Below, piece after piece: positions 48,545 through 58,722 of a stretch of 64,000 bases of DNA. Made by a program: the position numbers and the translations under genes. This stretch comes from Hoeflea sp. YIM 152468. GTDB lineage: Bacteria > Pseudomonadota > Alphaproteobacteria > Rhizobiales > Rhizobiaceae. A model generated the notes under the pieces. It was not told where the DNA came from and searched no databases. It worked only from the letters and a program-made list of their open reading frames with translations. Numbering within the stretch: the first letter of the stretch is position 1; every line of letters begins with the position of its first letter. The stretch is from assembly GCF_029210485.1 (NCBI RefSeq), contig NZ_JARGET010000031.1:18964-82963 (forward strand), read 5' to 3'.

Positions 48545-50344
48545 ATGGCAAACAGCGGTGCATCCGAACGGGCGTTCCTGGGCGTTGAGAAATCCCTGTC
48601 GGGGCAGAAATGGATCGCGCGGCTCGACATGGCTGGCGAGAACAAGGCCATTACTATTGCCCAGAGCACCGGCTTGCCGGATGTGGTCGCCCGGGTGCTG
48701 GCCGGGCGCGACGTGGTCATGGGCGACGCGGCAGCCTTTCTTGATCCCACCATCAAATCCCTCATGCCTGATCCATCCCGGCTGACCGATTGCGACAAGG
48801 CGGCGGAGCGGATCGTTGCCGCGATCACGCGCGGCGAGCGTGTGGCCATCTTCGGGGACTATGATGTCGACGGGGCAACGTCCTCTGCTCTGATGCAGCG
48901 ATTCCTGCGCCATTTCGGCGTCGAGAGCGAAATCTACATTCCCGACCGGATCTTTGAAGGATACGGACCCAATCCGACCGCCATTGGCGATCTGATCGAC
49001 CGTGGCGCCGGACTGATCATCACGGTTGATTGCGGCTCCACCAGCCATGAGTCGCTGGCAGAGGCCGCGCGGCGAGGAACCGACGTTGTGGTGATCGATC
49101 ATCACCAGGTGGCGCAGGAGCTGCCTTTGGCCCAGGCGCTGGTCAATCCCAACCGTGAGGATGACCTGTCGGGTCTGGGGCATCTGTGTGCCTGTGGCGT
49201 GGTGTTCATGGTGCTCGCCGGCACGTTGCGGATGTTGCGCCAAAGGGGCGACGCGCGGGCGGGTGGTTTCGACCTGCTCGGATGTCTGGATCTGGTTGCA
49301 CTGGCTACGGTTTGCGATGTGGTGCCGCTGAAGGGTCTCAATCGCGCCTTTGTGGTCAAGGGATTGCTGGTCACGCGGAGCATGGGCAATGTGGGCCTGA
49401 CCGCGCTGGCCCAGCGTGCAGGGCTGAACGGGCCGATGACGCCCTACCATCTTGGTTTTTTAATCGGGCCGCGGATCAATGCAGGTGGACGCATTGGCGA
49501 TGCCGCGCTCGGCAGTCGCCTGCTGACGCTCGAAGACCGTGCCGAGGCGGACGCAATTGCGGAGCGGCTGGAGGAGTTGAACCGGGAGCGGCAGGCCATC
49601 GAGGCGGCGATGCTGGAGGAAGCCGATGCGGAAGCCGCAGTCGAAATGGCAAGCGGCGAGGGGCCTGCGGTGATCATCACCGAACGCCGCGGCTGGCATC
49701 CGGGCGTGGTCGGGCTTCTGGCCTCGAGACTGAAGGACCGCTACCGGCGGCCGGCGTTTGCCATCGCCTTTGACGGCAATGGCAAGGGGACCGGGTCGGG
49801 GCGTTCGGTGCCCGGCGTGGACATTGGCCGACTGGTGCGCAAGGCCGTCGACAGCGGCCTGCTGCTTAAAGGCGGCGGGCATGCGATGGCAGCCGGCTTG
49901 ACGGTGGAGCAAGGCCGGCTGGGGGATCTGCGGGCGTTTTTCGAAGACCATGTCGCCGAGGCGGTTGCGGGCCTGTCACAACGCCACCGGCTCAAGATCG
50001 ATGGGGCGCTGTCGGCTTCCGGTGCGACGCTGGATCTGGTCGACATGATCGAACGCGCCGGGCCTTTTGGCGCCGGACATCCGCAGCCGGTCTTTGCGGT
50101 TCCGGCACACATCGTCAGGGATGCCCGCGTGGTTGGCCAGAATCACATCAAGCTGTCTTTCGCCGGTCCTGATGGCGGGCGGCTCGATGGCATTGCCTTC
50201 CGCGCTGCGGACACGGAAATGGGCAAAGCGTTGCTGAATGGGCGCGGCCTGGCGTTTCATGTCGCAGGCACGCTGTCAGCGGACCACTGGCAGGGGGTCA
50301 GGCGGGTTCAGATCCGAATCATCGATGCCGCGGTTGCTGACTGA
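48545..50344 (+). CDS. recJ: Single-stranded-DNA exonuclease RecJ
   Basis: 599 residues. DHH/DHHA1 5'-3' exonuclease for recombination and mismatch repair. Motifs in order: GDYDVDGATSSALMQRF (metal Asp), VDCGSTSHE, VVVIDHHQV (DHH), GPRINAGGRIGDA, HPGVVGLLASRLKDRY, and the DHHA1 loop KGGGHAMAAGLTVE; then an OB-like C-terminus. All metal ligands are present. The hom-glpX-recJ order is common in rhizobia. Confidence 0.94.
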   Translation: MANSGASERAFLGVEKSLSGQKWIARLDMAGENKAITIAQSTGLPDVVARVLAGRDVVMGDAAAFLDPTIKSLMPDPSRLTDCDKAAERIVAAITRGERVAIFGDYDVDGATSSALMQRFLRHFGVESEIYIPDRIFEGYGPNPTAIGDLIDRGAGLIITVDCGSTSHESLAEAARRGTDVVVIDHHQVAQELPLAQALVNPNREDDLSGLGHLCACGVVFMVLAGTLRMLRQRGDARAGGFDLLGCLDLVALATVCDVVPLKGLNRAFVVKGLLVTRSMGNVGLTALAQRAGLNGPMTPYHLGFLIGPRINAGGRIGDAALGSRLLTLEDRAEADAIAERLEELNRERQAIEAAMLEEADAEAAVEMASGEGPAVIITERRGWHPGVVGLLASRLKDRYRRPAFAIAFDGNGKGTGSGRSVPGVDIGRLVRKAVDSGLLLKGGGHAMAAGLTVEQGRLGDLRAFFEDHVAEAVAGLSQRHRLKIDGALSASGATLDLVDMIERAGPFGAGHPQPVFAVPAHIVRDARVVGQNHIKLSFAGPDGGRLDGIAFRAADTEMGKALLNGRGLAFHVAGTLSADHWQGVRRVQIRIIDAAVAD

Positions 50345-50529
50345 GCGATCTCCGCAGATTGCTCCTCCGGAGCCGTTCGCGCCCGCCTCTCGCCAATGCA
50401 AGACAACAATTCGGATACCGAGCCCAGGCGCGTCCCGAGGACGGGCAGAGCCGGTGCCGTTGCAGGCCCGAGGCACAATTCAGGATTTATATCTTGGATG
50501 AGGAAGCCAAGCGAAGTGCTTGAAAAACA

Positions 50530-50604
50530 TGGTACGCCCTAGGGGAATCGAACCCCTCTTTCCAGAATGAAAATCTGGCGTCCTAACCGATAGACGAAGG
50601 GCGC
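50530..50604 (-). tRNA. tRNA-Glu (UUC)
   Basis: 75 bases on the minus strand. Acceptor GCGCCCT pairs with AGGGCGT (first pair G-U), anticodon stem CCAGA/TCTGG with loop TTTTCAT (anticodon TTC), T-arm GGGG-TTCGATT-CCCC, and encoded CCA. Confidence 0.95.
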
Positions 50605-50761
50605 ATACAATGTGGCCGTCTTATAGTCAGCCCGTTTTAAGACCGCAAGTGGATAATTGGTGGTTCCGCTAAAAAAATGCCTTCGGGATGAAGATTGTTT
50701 TCCGATTGGCCCCGGATGGGCCCGCGACTGGCACAAATTGCCAGCCAAAACTGGCTGTTGC

Positions 50762-51982
50762 CTACTTGCGACGACGGCAGCGCCAGTTCCAGTCGCGCGG
50801 ATTGCCGATGTCGATGTGAACTGATTCTGTATGGCAGTAGGTGCCGACGCCACCGCGCCCTGGCATGGAGCGCAGATATTTCGCCAGTTGCCACTTGGAG
50901 ACGCCCTCGATCTGGACGTCAGCGGCCTCACAGGATGTGTGCCGTGAGCCCGACGCACCGCCAATCCGGCGATTGTGCCTGGGGCTGCGATAGCCGGATG
51001 TCACCACCACCGGTCGGCCGTAATGGCGTTCGATGGATTTGAGAACCCGAACCAGTTCCGGCTTGAAACAATCGACGTCGACATTTTCGGTTTGCCGATG
51101 CAACCCGTTGGGAGCAAGCCGCGCCAGGCCGGCGGCCGAAGCCAGCTCGATCTGTCCGGCACTGGATCTGCCCGTTGATGTATCGGCGTCAACGCCAAAC
51201 AAGGCCGCCAGCCGGACTCCGGGGAGGGTGTCGCCGCCGCTGGATGCCGCAGCCTGATTGACCTGAGTTCGCATGGACGAGACCACGCGTTTCTTGGTCC
51301 CGGCGGGCGCTTTCCTGGATGAGTTCTGCTGTGGCGCAAACATGCGCGCGAAAATCGATTTCTTCTTTGGCGGCGCGATCACGGCCAGTTCCTGGACTGG
51401 CGGCGGGGCTGCGGCTTCCTCAGACTCTGGCTCCATCTCGGCAGGCGCAGATTGCGCCTGGTCCGCCGGTTCGGCCGGCTGCGGCTCGATCACTTCAGGG
51501 GCAGGCGGCGCGGCATAGAGATTGGCGGGCGCACTTGCCAGCTGGTTTTGGGTGATGCCGCGATTCAGGGCGTCAATGGACGTGTCTGCCATGACCGGCG
51601 GCTGTGCGATGTCGGTTTCGACCGGGTCGGCAACAGCTTGCCTTGACGCCCCGTCAGCCGAAGCCGGTGATGGGACTGGAAGTGGAATGTTCGAGTCAGC
51701 GGCGGCCGTGGAACCGGCTGCAAGAAACATCGCGTCAGACTCACTGACCATCATGGTGCTGTCAGACAGGCTCGACGCACCCGGGGCAAAGCCCTGGCTT
51801 GCAAACGTTGCAGGGTCGCCGGCTGACACGCATCCGCTCAGCAGCGCCACGGCACCGGTCAACATCAAGGTGCGCGCGCCTACACGGCAATTGCCTGCCC
51901 TATTCCCGCCTGTCTGCAATATCTCGAGCCCCCGGTATCTTGCACTGGCAGACCCGAAGGTCCTTGAAGGATGCCTACCCAT
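50762..51982 (-). CDS. Lipoprotein with C-terminal peptidase M15 / DUF882-type domain
   Basis: About 400 residues. A hydrophobic stretch ending LLSGCVSAG looks like a lipobox, then a long Pro/Ala/Glu-rich linker, and a C-terminal zinc-peptidase fold: VVTSGYRSPRHNRRIGGASGSRHTSC EAADVQI (written in parts; His and Asp ligands) and CHTESVHIDIG (second His). YcbK/DUF882-like proteins cut peptidoglycan peptides. The start is unclear: ATG 51982, TTG 51919 and ATG 51865 all keep the signal region, none with a good ribosome site. Confidence 0.72.
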   Translation of the reverse strand: MGRHPSRTFGSASARYRGLEILQTGGNRAGNCRVGARTLMLTGAVALLSGCVSAGDPATFASQGFAPGASSLSDSTMMVSESDAMFLAAGSTAAADSNIPLPVPSPASADGASRQAVADPVETDIAQPPVMADTSIDALNRGITQNQLASAPANLYAAPPAPEVIEPQPAEPADQAQSAPAEMEPESEEAAAPPPVQELAVIAPPKKKSIFARMFAPQQNSSRKAPAGTKKRVVSSMRTQVNQAAASSGGDTLPGVRLAALFGVDADTSTGRSSAGQIELASAAGLARLAPNGLHRQTENVDVDCFKPELVRVLKSIERHYGRPVVVTSGYRSPRHNRRIGGASGSRHTSCEAADVQIEGVSKWQLAKYLRSMPGRGGVGTYCHTESVHIDIGNPRDWNWRCRRRK

Positions 51983-52190
51983 TTGCACCGTATGTGTATA
52001 CGAGCAAATCCGACGTCCGGACAGGGTCAAATGGCGTTCATGTCAGAAACCATGCGATGCGGCGCAAATACGGCGAAAGCATGACTCCGGCTTTAGCTTG
52101 ACCGACCTCCGTTGCGCGAAGCTTGCCATTCATGCAATCCGGCTCGCCAGGGGCCGGATTGCACACTTGACCGGCCTTGCCATCCCGGCG

Positions 52191-52631
52191 CTACCACTCT
52201 CCGGTGTTTTTCATCGACAGCCATGGCTCGACCGGCTGTAGCGGCTCGCCCTTCTGCAATAGCTCGATCGATATTCCGTCCGGAGATCTTACAAATGCCA
52301 TCCGACCGTCACGCGGCGGGCGGTTTATCGTCACGCCCTGGTCGAGAAGTGACTGGCAGGTCTCGTGGATATTGTCGACGACATAGGCGAGATGACCGAA
52401 ATTGCGGCCGCCGCTATAATCTTCCGGGTCCCAATTGTAAGTCAATTCGAGCAACGGCGCCTGATCCGTCAGTGCCCGCTCCCGGTCGCCCGGTGCGGCG
52501 AGAAAAATAAGTGTGAACCGGCCCGATTCGCTTTCACTGCGGCGGATTTCCACAAGCCCCATCTTGGTGCAGTAAAAATCGAGTGATGCCTCGATGTCGG
52601 TGACGCGGACCATCGTGTGCAGATAACGCAT
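52191..52631 (-). CDS. gloA: Lactoylglutathione lyase (glyoxalase I)
   Basis: 146 residues, two VOC-type beta-alpha-beta repeats. Isomerises the methylglyoxal-glutathione hemithioacetal to S-lactoylglutathione. [19 protein letters not shown] supplies the first His, [15 protein letters not shown] the Glu, [11 protein letters not shown] the second His and [13 protein letters not shown] the second Glu, the metal set of glyoxalase I. Single gene with short intergenic flanks. Confidence 0.9.
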   Translation of the reverse strand: MRYLHTMVRVTDIEASLDFYCTKMGLVEIRRSESESGRFTLIFLAAPGDRERALTDQAPLLELTYNWDPEDYSGGRNFGHLAYVVDNIHETCQSLLDQGVTINRPPRDGRMAFVRSPDGISIELLQKGEPLQPVEPWLSMKNTGEW

Positions 52632-52822
52632 TGGCTTTACCTCGTGATTCTTGATTGCAAGAACATGAGGCGGATTGGCGCGTCAGGCAATGCCGGTGCA
52701 ATAGAAGGGGATGGATCAACAAGTTTTCCGGCGGGGCTTGCACAGCCTGCGCAATACAATGTTAATGTTTGGAACGAGAATCACTTCATTTGTATGTGGC
52801 GCGTATTGGAGAGGCATCCGGA

Positions 52823-53398
52823 ATGGGGGAAAGGTCCTCAGAAAAGAACGAGGCGCATGCCGACGCGCATGCCGACGCCGTCGATCTGATCGAGATTACG
52901 GGAGTGATCAAATGGTTCGACGTGGCCAAGGGGTTTGGTTTTATCGTTCCTGACAACGGTATGGAAGATGTGCTGCTGCATGTGACGTGCCTGCGGCGCG
53001 ACGGTTACCAGACGGTGCTGGAGGGAACGCGCATCGTGTGCGAGATCCAGAAGCGGGAACGCGGCTATCAGGCGTTCAGAATCATTTCCATGGATACATC
53101 GACCGCGGTGCACCCGTCGCAATTGCCACCGGTGCGCACCCATGTGCAGGTCAAACCGTCCAGCGGGCTTGAGCGCGCCATCGTCAAGTGGTTCAACCGC
53201 ACCAAGGGATTCGGGTTCCTGACCCGCGGCGAGGGGACGGAAGACATATTTATTCATATGGAAACGCTCAGACGCTATGGACTGGCCGAATTGCGGCCCG
53301 GACAGGTCGTGCTGGTGCGTTTTGGCGACGGCGACAAAGGCCTGATGGCGGCCGAGATCCATCCGGATATCGACGCGCCAATCCCCAACTCCCACTGA
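52823..53398 (+). CDS. Protein with two cold-shock domains
   Basis: 191 residues from the ATG at 52823 (GGAGAGG 8 bases upstream). CSD 1: [27 protein letters not shown] (near residue 28); CSD 2: [27 protein letters not shown] (near 115). Both keep the aromatic RNP1 motif KGFGF; in CSD 1 RNP2 reads VLLHV, in CSD 2 IFIHM. A Pro-containing linker joins them. Binds single-stranded nucleic acid; double-CSD proteins of this type are usual in alphaproteobacteria. Ten bases before the DUF192 gene. Confidence 0.9.
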   Translation: MGERSSEKNEAHADAHADAVDLIEITGVIKWFDVAKGFGFIVPDNGMEDVLLHVTCLRRDGYQTVLEGTRIVCEIQKRERGYQAFRIISMDTSTAVHPSQLPPVRTHVQVKPSSGLERAIVKWFNRTKGFGFLTRGEGTEDIFIHMETLRRYGLAELRPGQVVLVRFGDGDKGLMAAEIHPDIDAPIPNSH

Positions 53399-53407
53399 GT
53401 TTTTCCC

Positions 53408-53875
53408 ATGCGCAAGTTGATGGCTGCCGCCGCACTCGTTCTCGCCGGCTTGGCGACGGGGTTTACCGCTCAGGCCGCAGCCACACCCTTGCCGGTTGAT
53501 TCCGAACGGCTTGTGATCCAGACCGCGGCTGGGCCCGTTCGCATTGCCGTGGAACTGGCGCTGACACCTGAGACGCGCGCGCGTGGCTTGATGAATCGCG
53601 AGAGCATGGCGCCCGATCACGGTATGCTGTTCAAGTTCGATCAGACCCGGCCGGTGATGATGTGGATGAAAAACACGCCCTTGCCCCTGGATATGCTTTT
53701 TCTTGATGAGGGCGGAACGATTGTCGGGATCGTCAAGGATACCATTCCCTATTCCGAGACCATCATTTCGTCTCCTTCGCCAGTCCGCTATGTGCTTGAA
53801 CTCAATGCAGGTACGGCCGACAGACGGGGGATCGCGCCCGGCGATAAAGCGCATCACCGGGTGATCGGGCAGTGA
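53408..53875 (+). CDS. DUF192-family secreted protein
   Basis: 155 residues. Signal peptide ending TAQAAA, then the DUF192 domain: ELALTPETRARGLMNRESMAPDHGMLFKFDQTRPVMMWMKNTPLPLDMLFLDEGG (seen as ARGLMNRE, GMLF and MWMKNT.LPLDMLF motifs). It ends in YVLELNAGTADRRGIAPGD. Function unknown, probably periplasmic. Often found beside cold-shock genes in rhizobia, and here likely co-transcribed with the double-CSD gene. Confidence 0.85.
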   Translation: MRKLMAAAALVLAGLATGFTAQAAATPLPVDSERLVIQTAAGPVRIAVELALTPETRARGLMNRESMAPDHGMLFKFDQTRPVMMWMKNTPLPLDMLFLDEGGTIVGIVKDTIPYSETIISSPSPVRYVLELNAGTADRRGIAPGDKAHHRVIGQ

Positions 53876-53959
53876 AGTGTCAATTAGATCCATTTCGCGA
53901 CGATTAGCGGTTGCGGGGCACAGCATTCCGGTGTATCCGGATCACGCCTTAGTCGGCAT

Positions 53960-54036
<77 letters not shown>

Positions 54037-54598
54037 ATCTCCCCTTGAAACATGAACTTTCCCCTCAGGGGGTGCGGTAACCGTGAATTGCGACCTTCAG
54101 CGCCGCTTGCGATACCCGCAAAGACCGCGACAACGTTGAACGGCTGGCAGTGACCGTTGCCGTTCCGGGCGGTGAGTCTCAAATCAGAATTGCAGTGATT
54201 CGTTGCTTTTCAAAAAGCGGACGCGACTTGACCTGCTCATTGAGTCTTGTCTCCGTGGCGTCATCGCAGTCTTTGCCGCCGGTTTTTCCCGATCTCGCTG
54301 CATTGGATCTGAATTCGTTCGACAGCCAGGAAGCTCAGGAACAATGCGGACAACCTGATCGTGCAGCTGATTGAAGCCATGGTTCCGGCGCATTCACAGC
54401 TACACAAACGCGGGGGCTCGCTCAGCAGATTGTCGACAGGTTGAGAGAGGCTCAGCCTGTGCCTGGCAATGGCTATGGACCTCCATCACCGAACCGCTCA
54501 ATATGGCCTTGACCGATTTACTGTCACGCAGCCACCGAAGACAACCGCCTCAATGCCGCAGCCGCCCCCAACAAGAACGTGGGAATGCCGTAAAATTG
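54037..54598. other. Intergenic region between tRNA-Pro and the LysR gene
   Basis: 562 bases with no convincing gene. Short open frames lack family features and good ribosome sites. It is the left end of the putative tRNA-Pro-flanked segment and would be where an integrase gene is often found; none is seen, so any such gene has been lost or lay elsewhere. Confidence 0.5.
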
Positions 54599-55474
54599 AT
54601 GAATATCGAACTTGCCAGGACCTTCATTGCCATCGTTTCAACAGGTAGCTTCATCCGGGCTTCCGAACATCTGAATGTCGCGCAGACAACCGTTAGCGCG
54701 CGCATACGCAATCTGGAGCAATTGCTGGGCAGGGATCTGTTCATCCGGCACAAGGGTGGGGCGACACTCACCCCGGCCGGCCAGCAATTCCTCCGTCACG
54801 CGCCGATGTTCATCCAGTTGTGGCAGCGCACGCTTCATCAGGTTGCCGTTCCACCCGGTCGCCGGGCCGTTCTCACCGTCGGCAGTGAAGTCAGCCTGGC
54901 TCAACCGCTGCTGCTGGACTGGGTTCGATGGATTCGCGACTCGCTGCCAGACATTGCTCTTCGGGTGCATGTCGATGTGCCGAAGGATCTGACCAAGCAG
55001 GTCGCGTCGGGGGAGGTCGATCTGGCGATCATGTATGCGCCGCAACATCTGCCGGGCCTCAAAATCGACCTTCTCATGGAAGAAGAGCTGGTGTTTGTCA
55101 CGACAGATCCGAAGACACGGTCTCCCGATGGATCGGACTATATTTATATGGACTGGGGACGGGAATTCACGCTTCAGCACGAGATGAACTTTCCCGATGT
55201 CGCGCCGGATATTCAGATGGATCTGGGGCCTCTGGCGCTCAACTACATCCTTTCAACCGGCGGATGCGGCTATTTCAGATTGAGCTCGGTCCAGCCTTAT
55301 GTCGCAACCGGCGAGCTGCATCTCGTGCGGGAACTGCCGATGTTTTCCCACCCCGTCTATGCGGTGCAATCCGCCATTGCAGACAGGAGCGTGTCTGACG
55401 CCGCTCTGGCAGGGCTCCATGCCATGGCGGGCGCCAAAACCACGGCTTCCGAGTCTCCGGCCGAGATGTCCTGA
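54599..55474 (+). CDS. LysR-family transcriptional regulator
   Basis: 291 residues from the ATG at 54599. The frame is open upstream, but MNIELARTFIAIVSTGSFIRAS is the standard LysR N-terminus. Winged HTH follows: SEHLNVAQTTVSARIRNLEQLLGRDLFIRHKGGATLTPAGQ. The C-terminal two-lobed effector domain includes LTVGSEVSLAQPLLL and GEVDLAIMYAPQHLPGL. The effector is unknown. Its neighbours on either side are on other transcripts, so the target is not obvious; the Tim44-like/ctaD genes converge on it. Confidence 0.88.
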   Translation: MNIELARTFIAIVSTGSFIRASEHLNVAQTTVSARIRNLEQLLGRDLFIRHKGGATLTPAGQQFLRHAPMFIQLWQRTLHQVAVPPGRRAVLTVGSEVSLAQPLLLDWVRWIRDSLPDIALRVHVDVPKDLTKQVASGEVDLAIMYAPQHLPGLKIDLLMEEELVFVTTDPKTRSPDGSDYIYMDWGREFTLQHEMNFPDVAPDIQMDLGPLALNYILSTGGCGYFRLSSVQPYVATGELHLVRELPMFSHPVYAVQSAIADRSVSDAALAGLHAMAGAKTTASESPAEMS

Positions 55475-55600
55475 CACGATTCTCTCAGACTGATAGTAGC
55501 CGGCGGCGTGATGGCGAAGGCTGCTCGCAACGCCTCGCCTGCGGGAGAGGTGGCTGGGGCTGCCGTTTTCCCGGTGACTTCCCCCGTTGGCTTCCATTGC

Positions 55601-56212
55601 TCATTCGGTTTCCGTTGCAACCAAGATCCAGGTCTTGTTGAGGGCGTTATTCCGTCGCTGGAATGTCCAGATATCGATCGCTGCCAACGGCTCCTGGGTA
55701 TCCAGGGCGGCGCGGGTCGAATCCCCATGCCGGGTGGTGATCAGGAGGTCGGCTTCAAACCGAACGGTCAGTTCGGACACGGTGTCGCCGATGTCCCTTG
55801 CGACAATCCTGGCGCTGGTCAGGGAAATCAGGTCGATGGCCAGTGTTTCGCCGTTTGCCTCCCTGCCTTCGATGGACTTGGAAAATTCATCAAACACATC
55901 GGGCGCCAAAAACCCGACGAGCTCGATCCTGTTTCCGGCGGCATAATTGGCCAGGATGAACTCGTACATCTTGACCGCACCCGCCAGAAAACTGTCCTCA
56001 TCGAGATCGTTGAACTTGTCGATCAGGCCTGTGAGCCAGTCGGAGGTGAGGTTGTGCTTGGCGCCCGTCCCATGAGAAGAGGGGCCGAAATCGAAGAATG
56101 TCTTCAGTCCATTCCGCTTGCGCTGTTCATAGGTGACAACCAGATAGGCCCAGTAGATTGTGAAGGCTATGATGGGCCAAAGACTCGATCCATTTTCAGC
56201 AGCTTCGTTCAT
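55601..56212 (-). CDS. Tim44-like domain membrane protein
   Basis: 203 residues. One N-terminal membrane helix (SLWPIIAFTIYWAYLVVTY), then a Tim44-like domain: FLAGAVKMYEFILANYAAGNRIELVGFLAPDVFDEFSKSIEGREANGETL (in parts), VSELTVRFEADLLITTRHGD and IDIWTFQRRNNALNKTWILVATE. Mitochondrial Tim44 and bacterial TimA share the fold, which binds membranes or proteins. It lies 45 bases after ctaD on the same strand, with AGGAG 8 bases before the ATG; a shared transcript suggests a link to oxidase assembly, which is only inference. Confidence 0.75.
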   Translation of the reverse strand: MNEAAENGSSLWPIIAFTIYWAYLVVTYEQRKRNGLKTFFDFGPSSHGTGAKHNLTSDWLTGLIDKFNDLDEDSFLAGAVKMYEFILANYAAGNRIELVGFLAPDVFDEFSKSIEGREANGETLAIDLISLTSARIVARDIGDTVSELTVRFEADLLITTRHGDSTRAALDTQEPLAAIDIWTFQRRNNALNKTWILVATETE

Positions 56213-56257
56213 TTGGGTTCTCCTATCCAGCGCCTGCGAGCGCCGAGCGTGCCGGTG

Positions 56258-57883
56258 TCATTCGATCCGGGGCAGTGATTGAAATTGATGGAATGGCGGC
56301 GGCGACGACAGTGTCCATTCCAGGGTGGTTGCGCCTTCACCCCACGGGTTGTCGCCGGCGGGCCGCTTCCTCAGAAAAGCTTCGGCCACGGTGATGAGAA
56401 ACACGATCAAGCCGAGCGCGGAAATGTAGGAGCCGATCGAGGACACCAAGTTCCAGCCTGCATAGGCGTCGGGGTAGTCGACATAGCGGCGTGGCATGCC
56501 GGCAAGACCGAGAAAGTGCTGTGGGAAAAAGACGATGTTCACGCCGATGAAGGTGAGCCAGAAATGGGTTTTGGCGAGGACGGAATTGTAGCGATAGCCC
56601 GACATCTTCGGGAACCAGTAGTACCAGCCGGCAAAGATCGCGAAGGCCGAACCGAGCGAGAGCACGTAGTGGAAATGCGCCACCACGTAATAGGTGTCGT
56701 GCAACGGCCGGTCGAGCCCGGCGCTGGCGACCTGCACGCCCGTGACGCCGCCGACGGTGAAAAGGAAAACGAACCCGATCGCCCACAACATGGGGGTGCG
56801 AAAGGATATCGAGCCGCCCCACATTGTCGCCAGCCAGGAAAACACCTTCACACCGGTCGGCACCGCGATGACCATGGAGGCGAACATGAAATAGCGCTGG
56901 GAACTGACCGACAGGCCGACGGTGAACATGTGATGCGCCCACACGACAAAACCAATGCCACCAATGGCGATCATCGCGTAAACCATGCCGAGATAGCCGA
57001 AGATCGGCTTGCGCGAAAAGGTCGAGACCACGTGGCTGATAATGCCAAAAGCCGGCAGGATCATGATGTAGACTTCCGGATGCCCGAAGAACCAAAACAG
57101 ATGCTGATAGAGGATCGGATCGCCGCCGCCTTCGGGTGCGAAGAAGGTGGTGCCGAAGTTGCGGTCGGTCAAAAGCATGGTCACCGCACCGGCAAGAACC
57201 GGCAAGGAAATCAGGAGCATGAAGGCGGTGACCAGCATGGCCCAGGCAAACAGCGGCATTTTATGCATGGTCATGCCCGGTGCGCGCATATTGAAAATGG
57301 TGGTGATGAAGTTGATCGCGCCGAGGATGGAAGAGGCGCCAGAGAGATGGATGGACAGGATGACAAGGTCAACGGCCGGGCCGGGCTGTCCGGACGTGGA
57401 GTAGGGCGGATACAGCGTCCACCCGCCGCTGTGACCCAACGATCCGGGTGCGCCTTCCACGAACATCGAAGCAATGAAGAGCAGGAACGCGACAACCAGA
57501 AGCCACAAGGACAAATTGTTGAGCCGTGGAAATGCCATGTCCGGCGCGCCAATCAGGATCGGCACGAACCAGTTGCCAAAGCCGCCGATCAAGGCAGGCA
57601 TCAGGACGAAGAAGATCATCACCAGCCCATGCGCGCTGACCGCCACGTTGTAAGTGTTGGAATCGCCAAATATTTGCATGCCGGGGTGCTGAAGCTCCAT
57701 CCGCATCAGGACGGAAAGCCCGGTTCCCAACAGCCCCGCAAGGATCGAAAAAAGCAGGTAAAGCGTTCCGATGTCCTTGTGGTTGGTCGAGAACGCCCAA
57801 CGCCTGAAAAACGGCGGCACGTGATCAGCCGGAGGCGTGGTGATCTCTTCGGTTTGGTTGGGAGAGTTGGTCTGGCCGGACAT
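56258..57883 (-). CDS. ctaD: Cytochrome c oxidase subunit I, aa3-type
   Basis: 541 residues, 12 membrane segments. Haem a, a3 and CuB ligands are intact: [40 protein letters not shown] (CuB His, cross-linked Tyr and E286-type Glu), [11 protein letters not shown] and [14 protein letters not shown]. Proton-channel residues are there: [13 protein letters not shown] (D channel) and [10 protein letters not shown] (K channel). So it is an A-type oxidase core. Subunits II and III and haem-A genes are absent nearby, so partners must be encoded elsewhere or this is a secondary copy. GAGGAAG precedes the ATG at 57883. Confidence 0.94.
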   Translation of the reverse strand: MSGQTNSPNQTEEITTPPADHVPPFFRRWAFSTNHKDIGTLYLLFSILAGLLGTGLSVLMRMELQHPGMQIFGDSNTYNVAVSAHGLVMIFFVLMPALIGGFGNWFVPILIGAPDMAFPRLNNLSLWLLVVAFLLFIASMFVEGAPGSLGHSGGWTLYPPYSTSGQPGPAVDLVILSIHLSGASSILGAINFITTIFNMRAPGMTMHKMPLFAWAMLVTAFMLLISLPVLAGAVTMLLTDRNFGTTFFAPEGGGDPILYQHLFWFFGHPEVYIMILPAFGIISHVVSTFSRKPIFGYLGMVYAMIAIGGIGFVVWAHHMFTVGLSVSSQRYFMFASMVIAVPTGVKVFSWLATMWGGSISFRTPMLWAIGFVFLFTVGGVTGVQVASAGLDRPLHDTYYVVAHFHYVLSLGSAFAIFAGWYYWFPKMSGYRYNSVLAKTHFWLTFIGVNIVFFPQHFLGLAGMPRRYVDYPDAYAGWNLVSSIGSYISALGLIVFLITVAEAFLRKRPAGDNPWGEGATTLEWTLSSPPPFHQFQSLPRIE

Positions 57884-58179
57884 CGCGGTCTTCCTCATGC
57901 GGCTGCAATCCGGCACGGGGCGCGCCGGTGGTCTGATGCAAAAGCTGGGCTCTGCAAAAGCATAAGGCAAACGGAAAGAATTGTGATTTGAGTGCAATTA
58001 TATTGCTGGGACGTTGCCCTCCCGAACATCCGGACAGATCGCCGGGCTTGCTGCTGGCGACGCGTGGTGCTTGAGCGTGGAGCAATTGCGGTGGCCTGCG
58101 GCAGCGCATCCGACAGGAGCCGCAAGGGACAGGCCAGCTCTTTGATTTTACGAATGAAAGCTTTCTGGCCCAACCTGCT

Positions 58180-58722
58180 TCATGCTTGTTCCGCAGGATA
58201 GATCACTTTCCCATCGGCGATACCACGGGCGCCAGGGGTCAGCCGGGCGGGTTCGATCCGGCCCGCTCCCATGAGGTGCTCGACATCGTGTCCGTTTGCG
58301 ATCAGATAGTCGGTTATGATGCGCCGATGGCACCGCCACCAGACGGCTTCGGAGCACATCAGCGCCAGGCGGCTGAACCGGCCAAGATCGAGCAGGTCTC
58401 GGAAGGCGGCATCGAACTCTGTGCTTAGCGCGTAGTCGGCGTAATTGTGAAAACTTTGGACCCGCCACCTGGCATTCAAATGCTCCTCCACGCCGGGTTG
58501 CTTTGACCGGCGGCCGCCAAGACCGGGACTGTGCCGGTAGCCGATTTGCAGGCGCGCCAGTGCGTCAGGCAGCGTGTCGATATTGAACACCGGATTGGCA
58601 CGGGAGCGGGGAAAGGACCGCACATCCACAACCAGCTCCACCTGACCCGCGCGCAGAATGGCGAGAAAGTCGTCGAGGTTTCGGTTTGAGTGTCCGATGG
58701 TTGTGAAATGCGCGGCCATCAT
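58180..58722 (-). CDS. DUF488 family protein
   Basis: 180 residues. DUF488 signature: TTIGHSNRNLDDFLAIL at the N-terminus, ELVVDVRSFPRSRANPVFN, and the Cys motif LALMCSEAVWWRCHRRIITDYL, followed by GHDVEHLMGAG. The conserved Cys/His could form an active or metal site, but the family's function is unknown. Starts within the last 4 bases of the DUF2945 gene (ATGA). Confidence 0.85.
   Translation of the reverse strand: MMAAHFTTIGHSNRNLDDFLAILRAGQVELVVDVRSFPRSRANPVFNIDTLPDALARLQIGYRHSPGLGGRRSKQPGVEEHLNARWRVQSFHNYADYALSTEFDAAFRDLLDLGRFSRLALMCSEAVWWRCHRRIITDYLIANGHDVEHLMGAGRIEPARLTPGARGIADGKVIYPAEQA

Noticed and set aside
56813..56860. FRTPMLW in subunit I where many oxidases have FKTPMLW, as a possible loss of the K-channel lysine.
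   Set aside because: The K-channel lysine is in VPTGVKVF, which is intact; the Lys in FKTPMLW is not conserved in mitochondria.
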